8,043 nucleotides of DNA from assembly GCA_003602665.1 (NCBI GenBank), contig QQSG01000102.1:4048-12090 (forward strand), read 5' to 3'. Shown in pieces: positions 1 through 6,744 of the stretch. Within the stretch, counting starts at the first letter, position 1, and every line of letters starts with the position of its first letter. A model generated the notes under the pieces. It made no database searches. It was not told where the DNA came from and was given only the letters and a program-made list of their open reading frames with translations. A program made the position numbers and the translations under genes. This DNA is from Candidatus Poseidoniales archaeon. GTDB taxonomy: Archaea > Thermoplasmatota > Poseidoniia > Poseidoniales > Poseidoniaceae.

Positions 1-536
1 GGAGCTTGTTCATCTGGTAGTTGATCCCTACTCAAATGCAATGCAACGAGGTCGATATGTGGTGCAAGCACTTCTCCTAAGAATGAATCAATGGTCGAAA
101 TCGGGGCCGCTTCGAGCAACGACATGAGCATGGAAACATCACCTTGATGTCGCAGACGTGGGTCATGAACTCCCAAACGATCAGTGGTTTTCACAGGTTC
201 AGCTCGGAGGGATTGAATTCGACTCCTAATCCTTGATCGTAGTTCTGCAGCAGCTTTTCTTGTGAAAGTAATTGCTACGATCTCCTGTGGTAGGAGGCCT
301 TTCCATTCATTCAAAGGAGTCCTATCTCTCTTTGCCGATTTTACTCTACCAGCCCCGTATGGTTCATTTCGTAACGGAGAAGGCAACACGCAGGTTGCTC
401 TTTGTTCAGGAGAAAGTAAATGCTGAACATAGCGTTCTGCCATGACCGTTGTTTTTCCAGTACCTGCCCCAGCATCTAATGCAATATGCTGGTCGAGGTT
501 TAGTCCCAACCGCTGACTTCGGTTGAATGGAATCAT
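1..536 (-). CDS. AddA/RecB-like UvrD-family (SF1) DNA helicase, N-terminal part, cut by window edge
   Basis: The first 178 codons of an ATP-dependent DNA helicase are visible; the rest lies beyond position 1. The start is ATG at 536-534. Motifs seen: an early Gln (Q8 or Q16) as possible Q motif, Walker A AGAGTGKT at residues 22-29, motif Ia TFTRKAAAELR at about 90-100, and ISTIDSF at about 146-152, which matches the Ic region of AddA/RecB proteins. About 45 residues separate Walker A from the strand before motif Ia, a spacing seen in AddA/RecB rather than compact UvrD. The family translocates on single strands and unwinds broken DNA ends; AddA and RecB also carry a C-terminal nuclease, which cannot be checked here. 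The start codon overlaps the stop of the AddB-like gene (ATGA), so the two are probably one complex and translationally coupled. UvrD-family membership is near certain; the AddA-type role is inferred from the partner. Confidence 0.88.
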   Translation of the reverse strand, partial: MIPFNRSQRLGLNLDQHIALDAGAGTGKTTVMAERYVQHLLSPEQRATCVLPSPLRNEPYGAGRVKSAKRDRTPLNEWKGLLPQEIVAITFTRKAAAELRSRIRSRIQSLRAEPVKTTDRLGVHDPRLRHQGDVSMLMSLLEAAPISTIDSFLGEVLAPHIDLVALHLSRDQLPDEQA

Positions 537-3500
537 TTCACATCAACTCCTATCAAAGCAGAAGGGCAGTCATTTGCAAGTGAACAGTAATTGCAATGTT
601 TACCGGGCGTTGGGTGGTTCCATCCTGAATCACTAGCATCTCTTGCCCGGATTGCAGTGGTAAGGCGAGAACTTATCCATGCTCTAAATGGGTTGCTCGT
701 TGGTGTGTTGTCCTCACTTGGAATTCTGTAATGATTTTTTGAAAAAGATGTTCTTTCCCCCAAGTACAATTCTTCGGGAAGGAAGGCAAAAGCAGGATCA
801 AGTTCGACAAAATGGCGAGTCGTATCTCCAACCTCTGAAATACCCACGCCGATAACACGATCACCAGGGTGGGCAATCTCCCATGCGCGAGCATACAATG
901 CAAGTTGAATCTCTTTGAACAAACCAGAGGCATGGCGCAAGCCGACCTTTTTCGGATCTGGTCCTTCGATTGTTTTCAAATCTCTAATGATTATCAAGCG
1001 TTTTGCAGGAGGTCCTTCACCATTGAAGTTCAGTGGAATGACATCTTTGGAATCGCCGATAAGACCTTTTTCGAGGACTTCCTCATGTAAATCAGCATCG
1101 AGGACGAGCGCATCAACTCTGTCGATTCGACCAAAAATCTTCAGTTTCGTGGAATTGAGTTCGTTGTCGAATCCTTCGAGTTCGATGAACTGCCCTGTTG
1201 TCGATTCAAGTGGCCACTCTGAGGCGATTGGTCCTGCGGCGTTGAGAGCGGAATCGGCCAACAAAAGTTGTCCAAGCCGTCCGCCAATCTGCGGGGGGGC
1301 TTCGCCTTCAAGCCATTGAGTCCACTCTTCAGGAGAGCACCCTACCAAATCATTACATCGATGTACAGATACTGCATTAGTCCTTGACAGCCAAGGGGCA
1401 AGTTGCGATAAGTGCAGCAAAAGAGATTCCCAAATCTGTTCCAATGGACGGTCAAGCCCAATATGCATTGGAGTACCCTCATCAAGTGGCTTATCACCAA
1501 CATTAACTCCAAGTAATGAAAGGAGGAACTCTTCTATCGAATGCACAAGTGTTCCACGAGCAAGAGGTGCAAGATCTTCTGAGACCTCTGGTTGTGTTTC
1601 TTTTGCTTGCAATATTTGCTCAGACCATGCCAAACGTGGACAGTTTATCCATGGAGTCAACTTGTTTGTGGACCAAACCTTAGAATCATCACTTCGTTGA
1701 CTTGTGGCCCATATCGAAGAGAGCGTGTCTGATCCCGTCTGTGTTGGCGGAAGGGGCCTTGGGTCAATCGATGGTCCTCGTGCATTTCCATTCTTTTTGT
1801 ATCCGAGATGGGGCCATTGGTCAACAGTCCTTCCCCCTCCTGTTTTGGCTTGGCCTAGAGATGGTGAAAGAACGAGGTCATCTGCGGTGAGAAGATTATC
1901 TCGATAACTCCAAGACATCGCCTCTTCTTTTTCAGTGGCTTTGAATTTAGGTTGTCTGCGGTAACGATCTAGGTTCAGTTGCTTCTCAGCCCCGATTGTA
2001 AGAGAAATTGGCGAATGGATGTTTACTTCTGGTGTCTTTCCTGATTTTAGAGCAAGCCCCGTTCGCTGTCGGCGATCTCTAGGTAGATTTTCGGCACGAA
2101 GTAACTCTACATTGCTCCCTTCCAAAACCAAGGCAGAGCTCTTGTAAGTCAACCAATTCCCATCATCTCGAGTTATGAATGACCAACCAGCACCTGAAGA
2201 AATGGCACTTACTAGGAAATCCGGAGGAGTCGAGAGATTCGATAGTTTACCAGCAAGTTCAATCTCTGCTAAATATTCTGCAACAGGTGTTGAGTTTCCT
2301 GCAGAATCATCGTGTTTCGTATCAAATAATATTGCAGATTTACATGTGGATAGTAATGACTTGAATACATGACGTCCACGACGAATTGGAAGATCAGAAT
2401 CATTCAAACCAAGTTGGACCCTAACTGCATCATCAATCCATGGTACTCGAGGAGGTTTCATGGACCAAGATTCTGAATCGATACCAACGAAGAGAACGAT
2501 ATCGGCGTGTGCGCCATATGCTTGCTCTGGAGTGCATATCACCACATTGGAATGCCGAACTCTACTTGGAGGTAGTTTCGTTTGGTGTGCTGATAGTTTA
2601 CAAATATCAATGAAATCTATACTTGATTCATACTGTGAAATGGAGTCAATTGTTTGAATCCATGATTGAAGTCCGCCAATCGAGCCATCATAGGTTGATG
2701 TGCGGCTGAAAAGTTGCCCCCATTCACATGCCTCTAAAATATCGGCAAGGACCTCTCTATGATGTGAATTTATTTTCGGTAGTGGAAGTTCCACACCACT
2801 TGAATTACCAACCAATGGTTCTTGTATGAACAATCGTGTTTCAGAATCGAGGAATGGAGACCAGACACGAGCAAGTGAATAGAGCCACCACCTTGTTTCT
2901 TCTATGGCCTGTTCTTCGGCCTTTCTTCGATAAGATTCAGAAGAAGTTGGTGTAGCGACTGATAACGAACCAAGCCAACGGAAAAGTGCACCATTGCCAC
3001 CGATCACATGAAAACTTCTCCCTATATTTTCCAATATATCCAGATTTGGTCGTGGCCTCCAATCTTCATTTATCGGGTGAGAAAGATTGGAGAAGAGATT
3101 TTCAATGATGGGAAATGCTTGAGATTGTACAATGTCAAACAACTTATTTCCAGACCAAGCGTCTTGGCCTTCTGCGATTGAAAGGAAACGAAGAACTGCT
3201 TGAACTGCTGAGGTAGAACCAACTGTTTCTGAACCCGCATCACAATCGAGACCGATTTGTTGAAGTCTGCGTTTCCAAACGCTTCGCCGGTTTTGATCCG
3301 CATCAACAACCAGTATCTTACCCGAGTAATGCTGTCGATAGAGGCGAATAGCAGATAGGGCGGCGTCGAGAACTTGTGAAGCCTGATCAAAGGATACGAG
3401 GTGGATTCCTTCGGTTCTATTTTCTTTTTCGGGTGAGGCTATGACAGGATGTTCTGGAATCCAATCTGGCAATTCTTCCTCGGACTTTACATACTGAATT

Positions 3501-4210
3501 TCATCATCAATATAAGCGCCATGTAAGCCGAGTCGAAAAGAACCTTGCACAGATAGATGGTGGATTGGAATCCTTGTTGCTAAAGCAGTGAAGAATTGCT
3601 TTTCGCTACTATGGAAATCCGGAGGATGGTTGAGTAGAACAATCCCTTTCACCGCTGTTAATGAATATGGAATCGGAGTATCCGTTTGCAAAAGAGCGTT
3701 TGTTAACTCTTCCATAACTTGGTGTTCATGAAGAAGATTGGAATCTCTAAAAGTGGAAAGAAGACGGTCTGCCTCAGTTACTCCTGGGTCATCTTCCCAT
3801 TTTCGAAGTATTCCGTGCATCGTAGAGAATCGATGGAGTTGAAGCAACCGTTCAGTCTTGGATAGAGACCATGTCCTTGAAGCGTCTGGATGCATTCTTG
3901 GGAATCTGAATTCAGAAGCTGCGTCTGAAAATTTCTTGTGAACTTGAACAATCCCCATTGTGGATCTTGGAATTATTACTGGGAAACGGAAGTCCATTTG
4001 CAAGGATGTACAGAGACGTTTTAGTGTTGTATGGCGGCTTGAATCAATGGCTCCTCGAGTGGCAGTGATATGCTTCATTATATTCTCTCGAACGGTTTCA
4101 TTGGGATAGATGATCAGAATGTCGCTAGAACCATCCTCCAGATGCTGTAGAAGCCATTGCGGTACAATGGTAGAAGGAGAGCATGCTTCAACAGTAACGT
4201 TCTGTGTCAT
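533..4210 (-). CDS. AddB-like helicase-nuclease subunit with PD-(D/E)XK nuclease and Fe-S cluster
   Basis: This 1225-residue protein (from the Met at 4210) resembles AddB/RecB-family exonuclease subunits that process double-strand DNA ends. The C-terminal nuclease is complete: H890 in GTLVHSIEEF, D1030 in FGRIDRVD, D1077 and K1079 in RDLKT, and Q1102/Y1106 in QLALYARAW. These match the RecB nuclease His, Asp and Asp-x-Lys metal site. Four cysteines, C857 (NCPRLAW) and C1206/C1209/C1215 (CxxCxxxxxC), reproduce the AddB Fe-S cluster that brackets the nuclease. The middle resembles the helicase-like AddB body, including VVICTPEQAYGAHADIVLFV followed by a GxD motif. The N-terminus has no GxxxxGK(T/S), so this subunit probably does not hydrolyse ATP, unlike Bacillus AddB and more like RecC. 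The open frame extends to a TTG at 4300, but 4210 is preferred because a TATA box and Shine-Dalgarno site lie between the two. First gene of an operon with the AddA-like helicase. Confidence 0.85.
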   Translation of the reverse strand: MTQNVTVEACSPSTIVPQWLLQHLEDGSSDILIIYPNETVRENIMKHITATRGAIDSSRHTTLKRLCTSLQMDFRFPVIIPRSTMGIVQVHKKFSDAASEFRFPRMHPDASRTWSLSKTERLLQLHRFSTMHGILRKWEDDPGVTEADRLLSTFRDSNLLHEHQVMEELTNALLQTDTPIPYSLTAVKGIVLLNHPPDFHSSEKQFFTALATRIPIHHLSVQGSFRLGLHGAYIDDEIQYVKSEEELPDWIPEHPVIASPEKENRTEGIHLVSFDQASQVLDAALSAIRLYRQHYSGKILVVDADQNRRSVWKRRLQQIGLDCDAGSETVGSTSAVQAVLRFLSIAEGQDAWSGNKLFDIVQSQAFPIIENLFSNLSHPINEDWRPRPNLDILENIGRSFHVIGGNGALFRWLGSLSVATPTSSESYRRKAEEQAIEETRWWLYSLARVWSPFLDSETRLFIQEPLVGNSSGVELPLPKINSHHREVLADILEACEWGQLFSRTSTYDGSIGGLQSWIQTIDSISQYESSIDFIDICKLSAHQTKLPPSRVRHSNVVICTPEQAYGAHADIVLFVGIDSESWSMKPPRVPWIDDAVRVQLGLNDSDLPIRRGRHVFKSLLSTCKSAILFDTKHDDSAGNSTPVAEYLAEIELAGKLSNLSTPPDFLVSAISSGAGWSFITRDDGNWLTYKSSALVLEGSNVELLRAENLPRDRRQRTGLALKSGKTPEVNIHSPISLTIGAEKQLNLDRYRRQPKFKATEKEEAMSWSYRDNLLTADDLVLSPSLGQAKTGGGRTVDQWPHLGYKKNGNARGPSIDPRPLPPTQTGSDTLSSIWATSQRSDDSKVWSTNKLTPWINCPRLAWSEQILQAKETQPEVSEDLAPLARGTLVHSIEEFLLSLLGVNVGDKPLDEGTPMHIGLDRPLEQIWESLLLHLSQLAPWLSRTNAVSVHRCNDLVGCSPEEWTQWLEGEAPPQIGGRLGQLLLADSALNAAGPIASEWPLESTTGQFIELEGFDNELNSTKLKIFGRIDRVDALVLDADLHEEVLEKGLIGDSKDVIPLNFNGEGPPAKRLIIIRDLKTIEGPDPKKVGLRHASGLFKEIQLALYARAWEIAHPGDRVIGVGISEVGDTTRHFVELDPAFAFLPEELYLGERTSFSKNHYRIPSEDNTPTSNPFRAWISSRLTTAIRARDASDSGWNHPTPGKHCNYCSLANDCPSALIGVDVK
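537..550 (-). promoter_or_regulatory. Shine-Dalgarno site for the AddA-like gene
   Basis: Reading the minus strand, GGAGTTGAT (550-542) lies 5 nt before the ATG at 536. It matches the ideal anti-16S complement GGAGGTGAT at 8 of 9 positions. It sits inside the last codons of the AddB-like gene and supports both the chosen start and re-initiation at the ATGA overlap. Confidence 0.6.
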
Positions 4211-4214
4211 CTTT

Positions 4215-4221
4215 CTCCCCC
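4215..4221 (-). promoter_or_regulatory. Shine-Dalgarno-like site of the AddB-like gene
   Basis: GGGGGAG on the minus strand ends 4 nt before the ATG at 4210. Together with the TATA box just upstream it favours this Met over the longer TTG (4300) or ATG (4282) starts. The 4282 ATG also has a GGGAG before it, so the choice is not absolute. Confidence 0.5.
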
Positions 4222-4245
4222 AGTTCTCTACAAGAATCACGAGGG

Positions 4246-4252
4246 TATAAAA
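4246..4252 (-). promoter_or_regulatory. TATA box of the AddB/AddA-like operon
   Basis: The minus strand reads TTTTATA, close to the archaeal TATA consensus. It ends 35 nt before the ATG at 4210. With the usual 22-27 nt spacing, transcription would begin near 4222, leaving a leader of about 12 nt that just contains the GGGGGAG site. No clear purine-rich BRE precedes it, so this is a prediction from sequence only. Confidence 0.5.
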
Positions 4253-4335
4253 GGAAACTCGTTTGATTTTGTTATTTTTCATTCTCCCAAGAAAAATCAA
4301 ATTGGTTTTTTATTTGCGGAATGATTAGTTTTTAG

Positions 4336-4356
4336 AAACAAGAATAATTCTTGTTT
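4336..4356. promoter_or_regulatory. Perfect 21-bp inverted repeat, operator candidate
   Basis: Arms AAACAAGAAT (4336-4345) and ATTCTTGTTT (4347-4356) are exact reverse complements around a single central A. Flanking bases do not extend the symmetry. The size and the one-base centre suit a dimeric helix-turn-helix repressor or activator. It lies about 28 bp upstream of the TTTAAATA box of the rightward promoter and about 83 bp upstream of the leftward TATA box, so it could control either or both. It is not followed by a T tract in either direction and lies upstream of both genes, so a terminator role is unlikely. Confidence 0.5.
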
Positions 4357-4384
4357 ACCAGTATTAGCATCATGAATGCGCAGG

Positions 4385-4392
4385 TTTAAATA
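4385..4392 (+). promoter_or_regulatory. TATA box candidate for the TFB gene
   Basis: TTTAAATA is a textbook archaeal TATA element. It would start transcription near 4415 and leave a leader of about 90 nt before the ATG at 4505. A weaker candidate, TTTATTG at 4459-4465, would give a leader of only 15-20 nt. Either makes the frame-opening ATG at 4376 unlikely as the true start. Confidence 0.4.
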
Positions 4393-4485
4393 CAGCGGCG
4401 GATATAGATATAATCCTGCTGACCTGTTTTGCTCCGACAAGCCTAATCCATTGGCGCATTTATTGCAATCATGTCACAGGGAAAA

Positions 4486-4497
4486 GGAAGAAGAAGG
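4486..4497 (+). promoter_or_regulatory. Purine-rich ribosome binding region of the TFB gene
   Basis: GGAAGAAGAAGG ends 7 nt before the ATG at 4505. It is only a loose match to the Shine-Dalgarno consensus, but its position supports the start that places the zinc ribbon at the N-terminus. Confidence 0.35.
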
Positions 4498-4504
4498 CGA
4501 TATA

Positions 4505-5584
4505 ATGACTGAAAAATGCGAAGAATGTGGAAGTAATGACATGAAAATGAACAATGCACGAGGAGAACTTGTGTGCGAAGAATGTGGACTGGTGGCTGAA
4601 CACCAAGTCTCCAACAGCCAAAATGACAATGGTAGTGCCATCTGGGGAGAGAACAGTTTCAACACTCCGACCACCAGAGTTACCAAAATCAAGACCGGTA
4701 ATAAGGGCAACGGTTTGGGGTCCTACATCGGAACTCAAAAAGAGGCAAAGGGCAAGTGGAAGGTTCTTCGCAACATTAGTTCACGTGATGCCAAGGATTG
4801 CCACCCAATGGTCCAGGCTACAATGGATGCTGCTGTTAGACTCAGCGGAACTGAGAACGCAATGAAAGCCAAGGAAGCCATTACCCGTGCTACACTTCCT
4901 ATCGAAGATGAGGCAGTTTTGGCTGAAATGAAGAGGGTCGCTGGAGGCGAAGAGGTTATTCTTCCAAAGAACTCTATCTGCCGAATGAAGACAAGAGGGG
5001 CAGATACCCATCACAACGAGAAGTTGCTAGCCCTTGGTTGCCTCCGTGTTTACCAAAATAGACGTGGTGGAATGAGTATCGACTGGGCTGCTATGCTCGA
5101 GAATACTGGAATTTCAATGAAACAGGTTATCGACGCATCAAAGATCATCGAGAAGTACTTTTCAATCTGTGAGAAGGTGGAGATAGATGGAAAGAAGCTC
5201 ATGGCTCCTGCAAAGAAGAGAAGAGAGATTGCACTTGCGAATAGAGCAGAGGAAATCAGAATAATGAAGCAAAGATTGCGAAATGTTGTTGCCGATTTGG
5301 ATAAGGAGGTTCAGGATGAACTTATGGAGGATTTGAATCAAAGACTCTTCAAGCTGGGCGAACCAACCATTGGAGATTCCCCTGTCCCAAACGTTCCTGC
5401 ACGAATTTTGTGTTCAATGCTTTTCCAAATAACATGCATGAAAATGGGTGTCGCTGAGAATAGATTGACTGCAATAGCCCGCGCTGCTGACAAGACCAGA
5501 AATGCCGTCAAATCTCGACTGGGGAAACTGATTCGTTCTATCGATGCAGGCCAAATCTATGATAATGGAGCATTCGACTTGTAG
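4505..5584 (+). CDS. tfb: Transcription initiation factor B (TFB/TFIIB family), divergent
   Basis: From the ATG at 4505 the protein is 359 residues. TFB bridges TATA-bound TBP and RNA polymerase and sets promoter direction and start site. An N-terminal zinc ribbon is clear: C5xxC8 and C24xxC27, in CEECGSND and VCEECGLV. The reader/linker region keeps GLGSYIG at 71-76, a TFB hallmark. Two helical cyclin-like repeats follow, at roughly 100-220 and 255-350; the last ends with TRNAVKSRLGKLIRSI, which fits the C-terminal helix-turn-helix that recognises the BRE. The first cyclin repeat departs from the usual TFB pattern: the common 'GRS' segment is replaced by RMKTRGADTHHNEK, and it is longer than usual, as is the whole protein. 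It could be a specialised paralogue rather than the housekeeping factor. The frame opens 43 codons earlier at 4376, but that extension is not zinc-ribbon-like and overlaps a TATA box. It is divergent from the AddB-like gene. Confidence 0.88.
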   Translation: MTEKCEECGSNDMKMNNARGELVCEECGLVAEHQVSNSQNDNGSAIWGENSFNTPTTRVTKIKTGNKGNGLGSYIGTQKEAKGKWKVLRNISSRDAKDCHPMVQATMDAAVRLSGTENAMKAKEAITRATLPIEDEAVLAEMKRVAGGEEVILPKNSICRMKTRGADTHHNEKLLALGCLRVYQNRRGGMSIDWAAMLENTGISMKQVIDASKIIEKYFSICEKVEIDGKKLMAPAKKRREIALANRAEEIRIMKQRLRNVVADLDKEVQDELMEDLNQRLFKLGEPTIGDSPVPNVPARILCSMLFQITCMKMGVAENRLTAIARAADKTRNAVKSRLGKLIRSIDAGQIYDNGAFDL

Positions 5585-5609
5585 GTTTGATGCTCTTATA
5601 CGCTGCCTC

Positions 5610-5616
5610 TTTAAGG
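5610..5616 (+). promoter_or_regulatory. Weak TATA-like element before the thioredoxin-like gene
   Basis: TTTAAGG lies about 20-25 nt before the ATG at 5636, the distance expected for a leaderless transcript. No Shine-Dalgarno site is seen before that ATG, which is consistent. An alternative TTATA lies near 5596. Read-through from the TFB gene across the 51-bp gap is also possible, since no T-rich terminator is seen there. Confidence 0.3.
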
Positions 5617-5635
5617 TGAATGGCTTGCTTAAATC

Positions 5636-6739
5636 ATGGCTCGTGTCAAGGTGACTGTCTTAGCAATTATCTTTGCTTTATGTATTCTCAGCCCTGCAAA
5701 AGCCGCTGAAGTGGAAGAACTCGATTCTGGAATGTTGTTTGGGGGGCTTTATGGTCTTGCAAACGAAACCGTTATTCTGAACAGTTCATTAGATGATCTT
5801 CCTACCATCGCTGAGGATTATACTGCAACTTGGTGTGGCCAGTGTTTGGTCGTTGAAGATGCTCTTGAAAACGTAGCTTCCAATTCAAACATGCAAGTCT
5901 ATTCTATTCATAGAAATATCAGCGATCCTGAGGACCCACTTGGTTCGGAAGCAGTAGATGCTCAGTTCCGAAATCGCTACGACCCGTATCTGCCTTGGAA
6001 ACCACCAATTGTAGGATTCAATGGGACCTATGCGATATCAGGAAATGTCCCTGTTGGAACTTCTTTAGAAGCCGATTATACAGAACAAGCAGCAAAATCG
6101 CTTAACTTGGGAACTGGTTTTGTTACCTTCGCTTGGACGCCGACTGGAACGAATTCCGGAACTGCTTCATGGAGTATCGAACAGTCAACGAACTCTTCAT
6201 TCAATGTCTCTATATGGGTGGTTGAAAAGGTCGGCACATTTCCTGACGGAACAAATAGTAAAGTGAACTATCCTCACATTGTTCGGGAAATTATCTATCT
6301 GGACTTCATCAATACAACGGGCTTGAGTCAGGGTATTCAGACAGTCAACTATGGAAACGCATACGACGGAACCGATCTCGAAGTTCACCTCATGTTCCAT
6401 GAAATTGTAGAATCCGAAATTGATGTTGATACTTCGGAAGAAGATGAAGGCAAAGGAGGATTCAGCGATTTGCTCATCTCAATTTCTGTAGGAATATTCT
6501 TCATCATAGGAATCATTGCTTTTGTTATACTAAAGAAATCCTCAACGGAACCTCTTCATGAATCGTTGAGCAATCAACCTACTTCGCCCGCAGTAACTAC
6601 ACCTGATGTACCGAAATCAGCGCCTACAGTTGAACCAACAGTACTCCATGAATGGACAGATGAATCAGGCCATACGTGGAGAAAGATGAGCGATGGCAGT
6701 GGCCGTTGGTGGAATGGAACAACCTGGCAAGAAGTCTAA
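5636..6739 (+). CDS. Membrane-anchored extracytoplasmic thioredoxin-like protein with Trp-rich C-terminal module
   Basis: The 367-residue protein has a signal peptide (hydrophobic residues 7-19, possible cleavage after AKA near 21-23). The mature part carries a thioredoxin-type motif, TATWCGQCLVVEDAL, with cysteines C67 and C70, then a beta-rich ectodomain. One transmembrane helix lies at about 279-299, followed by KK, so the C-terminus should be cytoplasmic. After a Ser/Thr/Pro linker (about 303-337) comes a short module at 339-364 with WTDESGHTWRKMSDG and GRWWNGTTW, resembling DUF2510/WW-like tails. The ectodomain has seven N-x-S/T sequons (N43, N49, N94, N129, N186, N190, N226), suggesting a glycosylated surface protein. 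The likely activity is disulfide or thiol redox chemistry outside the membrane; substrate unknown. The cis-Pro usual in thioredoxin folds may be in KPPIVGF (122-128). The fold beyond the CxxC is uncertain. Confidence 0.75.
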   Translation: MARVKVTVLAIIFALCILSPAKAAEVEELDSGMLFGGLYGLANETVILNSSLDDLPTIAEDYTATWCGQCLVVEDALENVASNSNMQVYSIHRNISDPEDPLGSEAVDAQFRNRYDPYLPWKPPIVGFNGTYAISGNVPVGTSLEADYTEQAAKSLNLGTGFVTFAWTPTGTNSGTASWSIEQSTNSSFNVSIWVVEKVGTFPDGTNSKVNYPHIVREIIYLDFINTTGLSQGIQTVNYGNAYDGTDLEVHLMFHEIVESEIDVDTSEEDEGKGGFSDLLISISVGIFFIIGIIAFVILKKSSTEPLHESLSNQPTSPAVTTPDVPKSAPTVEPTVLHEWTDESGHTWRKMSDGSGRWWNGTTWQEV

Positions 6740-6744
6740 TCGTT

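Larger units (their letters stand above)
4211..4504. other. Divergent intergenic control region
   Basis: About 294 bp separate the AddB-like start (minus) from the preferred TFB start (plus). The region is AT-rich near 4290-4360 and contains promoter candidates for both directions plus a perfect 21-bp inverted repeat. The TFB frame is open back to 4376 and the AddB frame back to 4300, but neither extension looks like conserved protein, and both overlap promoter-like DNA. I see no RNA gene or additional small gene here. Confidence 0.7.

Noticed and set aside
1293..1299. Run of seven G (C on the coding strand) inside the AddB-like gene, a possible phase-variation or slippage site
   Set aside because: The frame is intact on both sides and conserved motifs continue, so there is no sign of a frameshift. 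A single 7-base tract is not enough to claim phase variation.
915..1319. 134-codon plus-strand open frame, and others like it at 673-933, 4554-4865 and 7150-7491
   Set aside because: They lie wholly inside strongly supported genes in other frames or on the other strand, lack family motifs, and have no promoter or ribosome site.
4336..4356. Inverted repeat as a transcription terminator hairpin
   Set aside because: It lies upstream of both divergent genes, has a one-base centre unsuited to a hairpin loop, and no T tract follows.
4376..4504. N-terminal extension of the TFB frame from the ATG at 4376
   Set aside because: It overlaps TATA-like DNA, is not similar to TFB N-termini, and the zinc ribbon begins right after the ATG at 4505 with a purine-rich site upstream.
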